From NCBI RefSeq assembly GCF_003350295.1, contig NZ_QLYY01000005.1:124001-188000 (forward strand): DNA of 64,000 nt. Reading direction: 5' to 3'. The DNA comes from Vibrio tetraodonis. Lineage in GTDB: Bacteria > Pseudomonadota > Gammaproteobacteria > Enterobacterales > Vibrionaceae. Shown one piece after another: positions 1-8,680 of this stretch (position 1 is its first letter; every line of letters starts with the position of its first letter). The translations under genes were made by a program, and so were the position numbers. The notes below the pieces were generated by a model. It had not been told where the DNA came from, ran no database searches, and worked only from the letters and a program-made list of their open reading frames with translations.

Positions 1-571
1 TAATAAATGGTGCATGAGACATAGCACCAACATTAGCCATATATTCCATCAGTTTGATGTCTGGGCTAGAAGACGTTAGCTGATAGTCACACACTACAGC
101 GGCAACCGGTTTACCACCGAATTGACCATATTCACGAGTGTAAATCTGTTTGTAAAGACCAGACTTGACCACTTCAGGAGCGTCTTCAAAGTCGTCGAGA
201 ACTTCATCTTTTTTCGCCGAAATCAATTCAATCAGAATATTTTCACGGAAATCAGTATGATCAACAAGATATTTCAATCCACGCCATGTTGATTCAATCG
301 CTTGAACTTCTTCGTTATGAAGGATTGCATCAAGTTGTTTAGAAAGCTTTTGATCAATCTCACTTATCATAAGATCGACTAATGACTGATCAACTTTTTC
401 AGTCGTGCTGCTGCTCAGTAGCTCACCGATAAATGCTTCAACGCCACGCTTGGCAACGTCAAAACCTTCATCACTTGGCTTTAATCTTGTTTCAGTTAGA
501 ATACTGTCCAGAAGGGAACCAGAGTCAGCTAAGGCCGCTTCTTGTTCCGGAGCTTGTGCTTCTGCTGTCAT
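1..571 (-). CDS. tssC: T6SS contractile sheath large subunit TssC/VipB (N-terminal part, cut by window edge)
   Basis: The reading frame opens at the ATG ending at 571 and has no stop before the window edge, so only about the first 190 residues are seen. The protein starts MTAEAQAPEQEA and contains the stretch TWRGLKYLVDHTDFRENI, typical of TssC/VipB/EvpB. With TssB it forms the contractile sheath around the Hcp tube; ClpV disassembles it after firing. It begins 9 bp after the tssB stop, so the two are co-transcribed and probably translated in balance. The acidic, Ala-rich N-terminus is usual for the family. Identification is firm from family knowledge and gene order. Confidence 0.95.
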   Translation of the reverse strand, partial: MTAEAQAPEQEAALADSGSLLDSILTETRLKPSDEGFDVAKRGVEAFIGELLSSSTTEKVDQSLVDLMISEIDQKLSKQLDAILHNEEVQAIESTWRGLKYLVDHTDFRENILIELISAKKDEVLDDFEDAPEVVKSGLYKQIYTREYGQFGGKPVAAVVCDYQLTSSSPDIKLMEYMANVGAMSHAPFI

Positions 572-580
572 ATTATCCTC

Positions 581-1090
581 TTATTCAGCCTTTTCAGCGT
601 CTTGATCTTCACCAATGCTGAGTTCTTCGAGTAGTTTCTTACGAGCTTCTTCGTCCTGAAGAACCGCAGCGATCTTCTTGCGGAAAGCAGGCACATTGCC
701 TAACGGACCTTTTAATGCAACCAAAGCTTCTCTTAGTTCAAGAAGGCTGTTTAATTCAGGGACATTTTTAGCGATAGACTCTGGTGAAAAGTCCTTCATG
801 TCCTTGAACGTTAGGTCAACGGCGAGCTGTGCGCCTTCTTCATCGGTCAGACGGTTTTCAACGTTAACTTTAAGGTTAGGAGCATAACCTTCTAGAACTT
901 CGTTAAAATTGTCTTTATCAATGTTGATCGGCGTACGTTCTTCAATTGGCGTGTCGTCAGAGCGAGCGGTGAAATCACCGACAACCATCATATTCAGCGG
1001 CAGTTCAACGTCTTCTTGCGCATCACCTGTCGCTGGAACATAACGGATATTAATTCGCTCTTTAGGAGCTACCGAGCCATCGCGTGACAT
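581..1090 (-). CDS. tssB: T6SS contractile sheath small subunit TssB/VipA
   Basis: 169-residue protein starting MSRDGSVAPKERINIRY, with the conserved LPLNMMVVGDF block near residue 35 and a Glu/Lys-rich helical C-terminus, as in VipA/TssB. It pairs with TssC to make sheath protomers in the cytoplasm. An upstream GTG at 1138 would add 16 residues, but the ATG at 1090 has an AAGGAACT-like ribosome site at good spacing and gives the usual family length. It follows the tssA stop by 26 bp and precedes tssC by 9 bp, so it belongs to the same transcript. Confidence 0.95.
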   Translation of the reverse strand: MSRDGSVAPKERINIRYVPATGDAQEDVELPLNMMVVGDFTARSDDTPIEERTPINIDKDNFNEVLEGYAPNLKVNVENRLTDEEGAQLAVDLTFKDMKDFSPESIAKNVPELNSLLELREALVALKGPLGNVPAFRKKIAAVLQDEEARKKLLEELSIGEDQDAEKAE

Positions 1091-1116
1091 AATTAGTTCC
1101 TTATCTAATTGTATTG

Positions 1117-2682
1117 TTAGTTGTAGATTGACTCCCACGCCTCAAACTTTTCTGGCAGCTGCTCCCTGGATGGATAAAGCTGCTTAAGAATCTTTTGGGT
1201 AAAATCATCTAATTGCAAAGAGAGGTGTGGTTCCCAGCTGAACAGGTTCATTTCATCTCTAACTGACCATAACTTTTCAAGATAAGGCAAACATAGAGCG
1301 TAAAGACCAACAGCTTGGTAAGCTTTTACGATTTGTAAATGCAGCATAAATTGCCTTCTCCCAGAGCTATCTAGCGCTAGATTTTGAGCCACTTCTGCTA
1401 CGCGTTCTCCCAAATTTTCGAGAGTTACATCGTCCATCGATACGAGGTCATCTTCAGCAATCACAACCTGGGGCATGGCTTGCTGATCTGAACCTTTATT
1501 AGAGCGACCAAATTTACTGAGCCACTCCACCGTCGCTTCATTAGCAAACGGTATCGAATTTTTAAATGAAAGCTGTTCTATACCCGGCAACGCCTGAACA
1601 AACTGATTCACTTCTTCATGAACCGCTTGCGCTGCCTCTTCCAAGTTGAGGTTTTTCAACATTTGATAAACATAGAAATGCCCAGTGAGCCAAAAAGGGG
1701 CATCGGCTAAGGTACGCTCAAGGCGCTTTATTGTGTCAATATCACTTTCTTGCTTAGCTTTATCACTATATTCAGCCTGTTTATCTTGCGATACAGCAAG
1801 AATTAGCGGTGTTTCTTGATTCTGATGACTTGGCAATTCTGTGATATCAGACCAAGTAAGATGGCGATGAATACGATAAGACAAAGGCAGCTCTGGCTCT
1901 GCGCTAAGAATGGTTTCCGCGACTTTTTTCAACGTTCTTTTAGAGGCCGTGGGAGACGAAAAGTCGGTATCAATATCCAGCTCTTTCTTTTCATGAAAAA
2001 TAGGTTCAGATATCTCTTGGTCCGAAGGCTCAGCTAAAGTCGCTACTGATGCAGTTTTGGCCTGATTTTTCTCTTCGACCTGAGAGCTTTGATTGTAGCT
2101 TGGCGGCTCATGCCCATCAGAATTTGCCGAATGTTTTTCGTCTGATGTGAGGGCTTGTGATAACCGAGTTAATTCGTTTTTGAGCTCGAAAAAATCAGCC
2201 TCTGAATCCTGAAATATTTCGTCAAAATGCCGTTGTATATTATCAACACTATCAATGCAAGCGGAGACACTTTCCCATGTTAGCTGTTTGGGTTCCAACT
2301 TGGGCAGCACAAGTTTCATCTGGTGATTGAGCCACTCAATAGCACCATCTCTGCCTCGTTTACGACGTGGGTATAGATCAGAGCCAAAACAAATAAGCGA
2401 CTCACCAATTAGGTTAAGCCCTTTGCCTAACCCCTCTAATCCATTCGCTTCCACCATAGCGCGAGTCAGGTAACACATAGCTTTGAAGTCTTTACTGTGC
2501 CCAGTTAGAACTTGAGTCGCATGATCTTCCACAACTTTCCAATCCACAGTTTCGCCAAACAATGAACCGAACTTTTTCACTTCAGATTCCATCATTTCAT
2601 AGCTAAACTCATAGCGCGCATCTTCTCCAACAGGAGACGTGGCATTGATAGGCTTGAGAAGTACTTGAATATCTTGGACCAA
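1117..2682 (-). CDS. tssA: T6SS assembly cap protein TssA (ImpA N-terminal domain)
   Basis: 521 residues. The N-terminal ~130 residues (LLKPINATSPVGEDARYE, then the SDLYPRRKRGRDG block near residue 103) match the ImpA-N domain of TssA, which caps and guides sheath and tube polymerisation from the baseplate. A low-complexity middle (about 190-260) links to a helical C-terminal domain with the VAQNLALDSSGRRQFMLHLQ block. The start codon is TTG at 2682, chosen because AAGGAG sits 8 nt upstream and no better start is near. It begins 2 bp after the kinase stop and continues into tssBC. The C-terminal class (VasJ-like or other) cannot be settled by eye. Confidence 0.9.
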   Translation of the reverse strand: MVQDIQVLLKPINATSPVGEDARYEFSYEMMESEVKKFGSLFGETVDWKVVEDHATQVLTGHSKDFKAMCYLTRAMVEANGLEGLGKGLNLIGESLICFGSDLYPRRKRGRDGAIEWLNHQMKLVLPKLEPKQLTWESVSACIDSVDNIQRHFDEIFQDSEADFFELKNELTRLSQALTSDEKHSANSDGHEPPSYNQSSQVEEKNQAKTASVATLAEPSDQEISEPIFHEKKELDIDTDFSSPTASKRTLKKVAETILSAEPELPLSYRIHRHLTWSDITELPSHQNQETPLILAVSQDKQAEYSDKAKQESDIDTIKRLERTLADAPFWLTGHFYVYQMLKNLNLEEAAQAVHEEVNQFVQALPGIEQLSFKNSIPFANEATVEWLSKFGRSNKGSDQQAMPQVVIAEDDLVSMDDVTLENLGERVAEVAQNLALDSSGRRQFMLHLQIVKAYQAVGLYALCLPYLEKLWSVRDEMNLFSWEPHLSLQLDDFTQKILKQLYPSREQLPEKFEAWESIYN

Positions 2683-2684
2683 AG

Positions 2685-4679
2685 TTAGCTCCTTACATCA
2701 GGATGATAATCACTGATTGCCCTCTGAACAGCTAGCGCACCTCGGGCAGGCTTGGATTGTTGATGACTTTTACGAATGGCATCCTTGGCCATACTGTTGA
2801 GCAACTCTGTGACTTCACCGAACTTTTTCGGTGCGTTCTTTTCAAGTTCCAGCAGCGAAGCATTCAACTTTGCATTGCCAAATATGGATTGTTCCGTCAC
2901 TGTACTAAATAGGATGTATTCACTTCTCGCGACTTTAAGCGCTCTAATTTTAACGGCCAATTCAGGCGTATTTCCGTAAAACTGCTTCGCCACTTGCGCT
3001 TGTTCAATAGCACGCGAATAGTAATGTTGCTCGGCATTGGTATCGATCGCCGCATACACTTTGTCCAGTAAAGCACCGGGAAGAACTTGGCTATAGTAGT
3101 AAGATTCAGCCTGATGATTAGCCCATGCTGTTTTCATGTAGTCATCAACAGCTCTCGCCTGGCCGCTCAGGATCAGATCCACTAATTCGTTGTCCTGACG
3201 CCCCATAAAATTAGCCATTTCCTGAGCTTGAACGTTGAGACGGTTGAGATTCGCCATCACTTTATTCAGTGAGCGTTGAGCTTTCGCAAACAAAACGCCG
3301 TCATTATTTAAATTGGCCTGTAAGGTAACCAAGTCGGACCGAATTTCTTGTAAGTTTTGAGGCAAGGCAGAAGCAACATTTCTTCTCTCAATCAGATTGT
3401 CTTGATTATCTTGGTATACATCGAGCAACTTACCCTGCTGAACCTGATAGGCTTCTTGATATGGCGCCATCAACACAAGGTCATCTGACATATCCTCTAG
3501 CGCATATTCAATTTTCCATGGAGGCTGAGCAAGAAACGAGGCCGTTTGAGCAGGTTTAATCGTCTTCGCTAATGTCACTGATTCGGTAAAGCCTGATTTG
3601 GGAGAAGGTTTCCACTCGGGCTGCAAATAATCATAGGTATAGGTTCCGCTCACCAAAAGCACTGACGCGACTAATGCCGCCTCTAGATATTTAAAACGGC
3701 CAAATGAAAACTTGTCGGCAGCACTATGCTTTGTAAGAACAAGATCAGCATTCCTCAGGTTAGAAAACAAAGGAGCACTATTGTCTGTTTTGAGCGCTTG
3801 TGTATCGATTCTCGCCAGTGCCTGAGCAAATGAAATTGCGGTATAGCCATGCGAGCGAGGCTTGTTAAGTACACTTTTAATTAACAGCCAGACATGCTTG
3901 GGAATCAAACGACAGCGCTTTTTCTGCCCCAAAAGCTGGCGCCAAACGTTGCCAAAAGTAGAACCTAAAAATAAGTGCCCCGTTAGTAATGCTAAAGAAT
4001 AAACGTCATCTTGAGGTTTGGCGATGCCGCTTTCTACATACATTGGAGACGCGTAATTCATGCTAACTTCAGTAGGGCTCTGCTCCTCATCTGAATAGCG
4101 AGCAGCACCAAAATCGATCAACTTGATGCTATCGTCTTCGGCCACCAGGATATTTGCAGGCTTAATATCAAGGTGGCAAACACCGCGAGTATGCATATAT
4201 TCAAGTGCGCCAGCTAATTGGTAGATGAGCCAAGCAATATGATCGTGTCGAAAACCCTTTTTATTGTGTCTTTCAATTTTTTCCGCTAGCGATTCGCCAT
4301 GTATCCACTCATACATGATATATGGACGATCAAATTCATTGCCGACTTTAATAAAGTCGGCAACACTAGGGTGCTGAGATATCTCCAGTTTACTCGCTTC
4401 ACCAATCAAGAGTGACTGTTCGTGACTAGACGTCCCTTCATTCGCCACCTTACAGCAAACCTGCTTCTCAGGTTCACCCTGTTTTGCTAGATGATAAAGC
4501 GTTGTATTGCCGTTCTTTGATGGAAATGATTCCAGAACATCAAATTGGGAGAATAAAACATATTCTAACTTAGGCTTATTGCGCTGTGCTTCCTGATGCT
4601 CTAAGTGTTTTTTTCTCTCAATCGCTTTATGCACTAGTTGATTGATATAGCTATCACTTGACCCATTTTGATCAGACAC
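2685..4679 (-). CDS. Membrane-anchored T6SS Ser/Thr protein kinase (PpkA-like)
   Basis: 664 residues. Residues ~45-310 are a Hanks-type kinase domain: the catalytic loop reads CHLDIKPANIL, the Mg-binding motif LIDFGAA is present, and the invariant Lys is likely in QVCCKVANE. One transmembrane segment lies at ~331-350, followed by a ~310-residue, mostly helical C-terminal part expected in the periplasm. In other T6SS loci such kinases (PpkA) control post-translational activation of secretion. The C-terminus has no recognisable VWA domain, unlike Pseudomonas PpkA. The start is GTG at 4679 with only a weak ribosome site. It sits directly in front of tssA (2 bp). No partner phosphatase (PppA) or Fha protein is seen in the window; either may lie beyond tssC. 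Confidence 0.88.
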   Translation of the reverse strand: MSDQNGSSDSYINQLVHKAIERKKHLEHQEAQRNKPKLEYVLFSQFDVLESFPSKNGNTTLYHLAKQGEPEKQVCCKVANEGTSSHEQSLLIGEASKLEISQHPSVADFIKVGNEFDRPYIMYEWIHGESLAEKIERHNKKGFRHDHIAWLIYQLAGALEYMHTRGVCHLDIKPANILVAEDDSIKLIDFGAARYSDEEQSPTEVSMNYASPMYVESGIAKPQDDVYSLALLTGHLFLGSTFGNVWRQLLGQKKRCRLIPKHVWLLIKSVLNKPRSHGYTAISFAQALARIDTQALKTDNSAPLFSNLRNADLVLTKHSAADKFSFGRFKYLEAALVASVLLVSGTYTYDYLQPEWKPSPKSGFTESVTLAKTIKPAQTASFLAQPPWKIEYALEDMSDDLVLMAPYQEAYQVQQGKLLDVYQDNQDNLIERRNVASALPQNLQEIRSDLVTLQANLNNDGVLFAKAQRSLNKVMANLNRLNVQAQEMANFMGRQDNELVDLILSGQARAVDDYMKTAWANHQAESYYYSQVLPGALLDKVYAAIDTNAEQHYYSRAIEQAQVAKQFYGNTPELAVKIRALKVARSEYILFSTVTEQSIFGNAKLNASLLELEKNAPKKFGEVTELLNSMAKDAIRKSHQQSKPARGALAVQRAISDYHPDVRS

Positions 4680-4748
4680 GTTCTACTCTTTAGCCAGCTG
4701 ATAATATTTACTAGATGGGCATATTAATTATTTTGAATATTACTTTTC

Positions 4749-4816
4749 AACTAGGTAAAAATAAAAAGCCCACTATATCTAGTAATTTAGTTAGAATGAC
4801 GGTGAACTAGGTAAAA
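4749..4816. repeat. Pair of 12-bp direct repeats in the promoter region of the kinase-tssABC segment
   Basis: The sequence AACTAGGTAAAA occurs at 4749-4760 and again at 4805-4816, 56 bp apart, in the 175-bp gap between the thiolase-like gene and the kinase gene. This is the only sizeable gap within the minus-strand T6SS operon, so it may hold an internal promoter, and the repeats could be a regulator site. No clear -35/-10 pair or sigma-54 element was found here. Confidence 0.35.
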
Positions 4817-4854
4817 TACATGATTCTTTTGACGCTTTTTTATGGATATAGTTA

Positions 4855-5829
4855 TTATTTAAAGTTTAAAGAATTAACTTTATTGTCTGTACACAAGGAG
4901 ACGGTTAATAAACCTCGGTCACCATTATTACCAAACATCAGCAAAGAAGCACTGTCAGAGCTTGAATGAACCTGAGTGAAAGCAGCAAGCAAGGCCAAAG
5001 ATGATGCTTGTCCCAAAGTGCCCCAGAGGTCATTAATTAAAAACGGTTGCTGAGGGTTATCAAATTTCTCTGCTTTTGCTCCCAGTGCAAAACCATAGTC
5101 CTCAGTATGGTCTCGAGAGTTCTGCATATCCGTATAAACACGGCCCAAATGTTGGTAGGTGCGCGCTGCATTTCGCACTAACTTCATCATACCTCGCCTA
5201 TCATTGCAGCCCTTTTCAGAAATAAAGTATTCGAGCATAGCGAGAGGTTTGAGTTTAAGTGTCTCAATGATGTTTTTTCTAGTTAAAATGACACCCGCAC
5301 CACCTTCGCTTGGAATCATTCCCCAAGGGTTTTTATCTCCCATTACTTTAGATTGAGAAATAAAAGCTTCAAGCTGGTCGAACAATGAATCGGCAGCAAT
5401 GCTAATGATAGCGTCATGGTGCTCGAGTCGTTGTAAAGACTGCTCAATAAATCTAGGTCCAGTAGAGTGCACTATTTCAAGTTTTGACAACCACTTAGCG
5501 TGTTCACATTCTTCTAGCCAAGCCATCACTTTCTTGTCGTCGACCGATTCGGGTACCGACACTATGACAGGGATAGGTTTAAGCATTTTAGGAAGTTTGT
5601 TCAGTAGTGAATTGATCAATAAATCAATCATTTCTATGAAGCGCTCAAATCTATCGTCTGCATCTAAAAAATCTATCTTAGAAAAGATATATTTCTCTCC
5701 AGTATCGGTTTGATGCTGATTGAATCGTGATAAATCGGCCTTAGCGATAGCCAATGACAGCCCAAGATTCATTCCCATGGGAGTGACGACTTCCGTATCT
5801 AAGACATACCGACCAAACAACTGACTCAT
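4855..5829 (-). CDS. T6SS-cluster thiolase-like (beta-ketoacyl-synthase-fold) protein, probably non-catalytic
   Basis: 324 residues from the ATG at 5829, which overlaps the stop of the preceding DUF2169 gene as ATGA; this overlap decides the start over a longer frame beginning at 5889. The N-terminus (VVTPMGMNLGLSLAIAKA) and the SEGGAGVILTRK stretch near residue 190 resemble beta-ketoacyl synthases, but no Cys in an ACSS-like nucleophile context is present. It is probably a pseudo-enzyme with a structural or adaptor role. Genes of this type accompany DUF2169 proteins in Vibrio T6SS1-like loci. Its place between the VgrG-associated genes and the kinase suggests a role in spike or effector loading, which is inference. 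Confidence 0.6.
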   Translation of the reverse strand: MSQLFGRYVLDTEVVTPMGMNLGLSLAIAKADLSRFNQHQTDTGEKYIFSKIDFLDADDRFERFIEMIDLLINSLLNKLPKMLKPIPVIVSVPESVDDKKVMAWLEECEHAKWLSKLEIVHSTGPRFIEQSLQRLEHHDAIISIAADSLFDQLEAFISQSKVMGDKNPWGMIPSEGGAGVILTRKNIIETLKLKPLAMLEYFISEKGCNDRRGMMKLVRNAARTYQHLGRVYTDMQNSRDHTEDYGFALGAKAEKFDNPQQPFLINDLWGTLGQASSLALLAAFTQVHSSSDSASLLMFGNNGDRGLLTVSLCTDNKVNSLNFK

Positions 5830-6809
5830 GCTTTCTCCTTTGACTGGGACACTTTGGCAGAGACTAGTAAGTGCTCTTTTCCTTGACATGGGAACGAAGC
5901 ACCGTAGCTCACTGTCAGTGTCATTTGCTCAGTATCTACAAACAAAGTGTATATGTGCATTGGAGCCATCAGGTTATCCTCTTCTATAAGCACTTGCGCG
6001 ACATATTTTTCTGTCGGTAGACGAAATGTAATCACATCATCGTGATTAAAACCACTCATCATTAGTCTCTCAGAGCCTTCCAGAAAACCACAACACTGCT
6101 GATCAGAAGGCGCAGATTGATAAAACTTCTGGTCAAAATCTTCAGGTAATAGAGGGCGTCGATGCTCAAGCCAATGCTCATCAAACGTGCCTGCATACTG
6201 AGTCCTTTCGGAAAAAAAAGGCGCGATCGGCCCAAATCCTGCCACTCGAACGCTTTTGCTGTTTGGTGCCCAATTTTCCCTCGGAAAAAATACGCTAGGA
6301 ACCGGTTTTTCCAATAACTGTTCGGTGCTTGAAGCTATCCCGCACCCAACACGGTTGCGTTCATCCCCTCCTAACGCCTGACCATAGTGGATATCAGCTT
6401 CAATAAAAGGCTGAGGGTTTGAAACGGTTATCGCACCACCGTGGCGAATCCATTGGCGCTCTCCGTGAACTGAGATAGTTTTATCAATGTGACCATCAAT
6501 CAGAACACGGCATTCATGATAGGGCACTGGACGTTTCGCGTAGCTTCGCGCTTTACCATAGACGAGTACATCGGTGTTTTGTTTAGTAACGGCAAACTCA
6601 TGATCTATTTTCATTACTGAAGAATTAGGCTCAGCAAGCTGTACAGGATCGTCATAAATTTCTTCCGCCTCTACTTCTAGCCATTGGTTGTCAACAAAGT
6701 TCCATTGACGCTTTGCCGTTAGGACCCATACCTCATGTCCATTCTCATCTCGTTGAAATCGCCCTTTGACAAGCACACCTTCAGTCTGCTCAATATCCCA
6801 CAGTTGCAT
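5826..6809 (-). CDS. DUF2169 family T6SS protein (putative effector adaptor/chaperone)
   Basis: 327 residues. The beta-rich pattern with VLVYGKARSYAKRPV near residue 80 and HGERQWIRHGG near 115 is typical of DUF2169 proteins. These occur next to vgrG and effector genes and act as adaptors for loading effectors on the spike in several systems. The start is the ATG at 6809; its first 20 bp overlap the end of the upstream gene, and its end overlaps the next gene by 4 bp (ATGA), which shows tight translational coupling. No signal peptide or membrane segment is seen, so it is cytoplasmic. The particular cargo is unknown; the vgrG here has no C-terminal effector extension. Confidence 0.8.
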   Translation of the reverse strand: MQLWDIEQTEGVLVKGRFQRDENGHEVWVLTAKRQWNFVDNQWLEVEAEEIYDDPVQLAEPNSSVMKIDHEFAVTKQNTDVLVYGKARSYAKRPVPYHECRVLIDGHIDKTISVHGERQWIRHGGAITVSNPQPFIEADIHYGQALGGDERNRVGCGIASSTEQLLEKPVPSVFFPRENWAPNSKSVRVAGFGPIAPFFSERTQYAGTFDEHWLEHRRPLLPEDFDQKFYQSAPSDQQCCGFLEGSERLMMSGFNHDDVITFRLPTEKYVAQVLIEEDNLMAPMHIYTLFVDTEQMTLTVSYGASFPCQGKEHLLVSAKVSQSKEKA

Positions 6810-8115
6810 TCTGATCCCTTAAGTCAAATCTTTCTGAAGCAGCCGTCTGCTGCTGCATTTTGTCAAACACCCAATCTTGTTGGTAACATGGCATAACCCA
6901 ATGCCAAGGCATATAGACTCGACCATTAATGCAAAGCTGACGCCATATCCACTCTCTATACTCTTTGGAAACTAGCGGATCTTGCATCGCTCGTATGCTC
7001 GTTTGATAACTCATGACCTCACCACATCGTAATTGCTTGTTCGGCAGGTGACTTTGCGTTTCATACCAATCTTGTATGATTTTTTTGGCCTCCTCCAAGT
7101 CATATTCGATGTCCAGTTCGTTCGGTTTTAAAGGAAAAGTATCACCATAAATGGTGTAGAGTGAAAACAACCACTCTGTCGCTTCATCGTCATCATCGTC
7201 TAGACAAATTAAATGGTTGATCGTGATATCTATCCATTTAGGGTGAGCTGACAAAAACAATTGAATTGGCGCCTTATGACTGGAGGGGTCGAACTGATCG
7301 AACTCCTTAAGATCGAGTAATTTTGCGTAAATGATCAGCTTGCTGCCAGAGAGAGCAGATTCTTGCGTACCAAAACGTTTTCTAAACCAAGAACCTCTGT
7401 CGTGCTTGGCTAGCAACAATTCAAACAGATAATCTTCATCTCTGTTTTGTTGGCTCAACCACTCCGTACTTTCCGAAACATCAAAGCTAGTTAAGGTTTC
7501 ATGTAACGTCGATTCATTGAGAGTATTGTTTTTTAGCCAATATTTGCTGAGGCCAATGCTCAATGTTTGGCGCCATTTTAGTAGCTCAAAGCACCATTGC
7601 TTATTATCCACTCCACCTTCTATGTACTGAGCGACCACTTTATCTAAATTGGCTACTTTTGCTTGCACAAACATTAGCATGGCGATATCTGAGTGCATAT
7701 CTTGCACTGAAGATAAAGCCGCATGAAGGTTAAACGGATCATCGGAAAACTCAGGCTCAAGCATCAGCCATACAAAAAGTTCTGGTGAAGAATCTCTTTG
7801 CTCGTAAATCAATCCTGGATGGAGGTTAAACAAAGCAATATAGACTTGCTTTAGCTCCATCATTTGGCGTTCAACTAATCTCAAGTAGTCTTGTTTAACG
7901 CTTGGATAACCGTTACGGTGCAAGCGCACCCATTGCTTAAATAGAAATGAAAAAGAGTCACTAGCAAGCTGTGATTTTTCGCGACAAAATGACAGCCAAC
8001 TAGGTTTTATATGCTCTAAATCTGCAATACTTTTACGCAAGGATTCAATCGTTTTATCAACATCTTTTTGACCGAACTCCTGTTCGAGCTGTTCTGGGGT
8101 TATTCTTTGTCTCAT
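6790..8115 (-). CDS. T6SS-cluster helical-repeat protein of unknown function
   Basis: 441 residues, largely alpha-helical by eye, with many Leu/Trp-rich helices and an acidic run (CLDDDDDEA) near residue 305. It starts MRQRITPEQLEQEFG at the ATG at 8115. There is no signal peptide or transmembrane segment. It lies between the DUF6484 gene (19 bp gap) and the DUF2169 gene (20 bp overlap). Helical-repeat proteins are common partners of DUF2169 proteins in T6SS loci, and the position corresponds to the unnamed gene found there in V. parahaemolyticus T6SS1. I do not recognise a catalytic motif. A scaffold or adaptor role is inferred from context only. Confidence 0.7.
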   Translation of the reverse strand: MRQRITPEQLEQEFGQKDVDKTIESLRKSIADLEHIKPSWLSFCREKSQLASDSFSFLFKQWVRLHRNGYPSVKQDYLRLVERQMMELKQVYIALFNLHPGLIYEQRDSSPELFVWLMLEPEFSDDPFNLHAALSSVQDMHSDIAMLMFVQAKVANLDKVVAQYIEGGVDNKQWCFELLKWRQTLSIGLSKYWLKNNTLNESTLHETLTSFDVSESTEWLSQQNRDEDYLFELLLAKHDRGSWFRKRFGTQESALSGSKLIIYAKLLDLKEFDQFDPSSHKAPIQLFLSAHPKWIDITINHLICLDDDDDEATEWLFSLYTIYGDTFPLKPNELDIEYDLEEAKKIIQDWYETQSHLPNKQLRCGEVMSYQTSIRAMQDPLVSKEYREWIWRQLCINGRVYMPWHWVMPCYQQDWVFDKMQQQTAASERFDLRDQNATVGY

Positions 8116-8134
8116 GGTTAAACATCTACCATCA

Positions 8135-8620
8135 CTAATTTATCGCGATCGTGCCACCCAAAATTTTCTGAGCCATGCTGGCTTCAGAAATTACATGCCC
8201 AGCATCGGTCGTGACACTCCCTTCCTTGCCCCGATAATGAGTCTCAGCATTACCACTGATAATGACTAGTTCATTCGAAGTTTCTACCGTCAACTTATCA
8301 GCACTGAGTATCAATTCTTTACCGTCACCAGATACTCCGAAATAGATTTCTGTAACAACGGGCAAGGTTAGGTCATGGTTAACAAACTCTACCCAGCAAC
8401 GCGCTTGATTGTCGACGGACAATTTAAGTTCCGATGCTTCAAAGTGACGTTCTAACCTTGCCCAGATAGGTTGTTCAAGCGGATTGTCGGCAAAGTTAAT
8501 TCTTACACTATTGGTTGCTTGGTTAAAATCCACCACTCGACCAAAACGGGAAAAGCAAGCCGGTTGGTCGACTTGCTGTGTTTCATGCTCAAATAACTCT
8601 ATATAAGTTTGTTGCTTCAT
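8135..8620 (-). CDS. DUF6484-type VgrG-associated protein
   Basis: 161 residues. The middle shows an OB-like beta pattern (GRVVDFNQATNSVRINFADNP, then RCWVEFVNHDLTLPVVTEIYFG), similar to the gp5-OB part of spike proteins. The C-terminus (LTVETSNELVIISGNAETHY) looks like a short DUF2345-like beta-helix ending GGTIAIN. This end closely resembles the last residues of the VgrG encoded just upstream (GGNVAIN), so it may be a mini-spike or spike-tip partner. It starts at the ATG at 8620, 60 bp after vgrG, in the same transcript. The DUF6484 assignment is from memory of the family; the function is unproven. Confidence 0.65.
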   Translation of the reverse strand: MKQQTYIELFEHETQQVDQPACFSRFGRVVDFNQATNSVRINFADNPLEQPIWARLERHFEASELKLSVDNQARCWVEFVNHDLTLPVVTEIYFGVSGDGKELILSADKLTVETSNELVIISGNAETHYRGKEGSVTTDAGHVISEASMAQKILGGTIAIN

Positions 8621-8680
8621 AGGGCCTGCGAACTATGGTTATATACATTCATTGCGTTTGGGGTAATAGGTAAACAGGCT

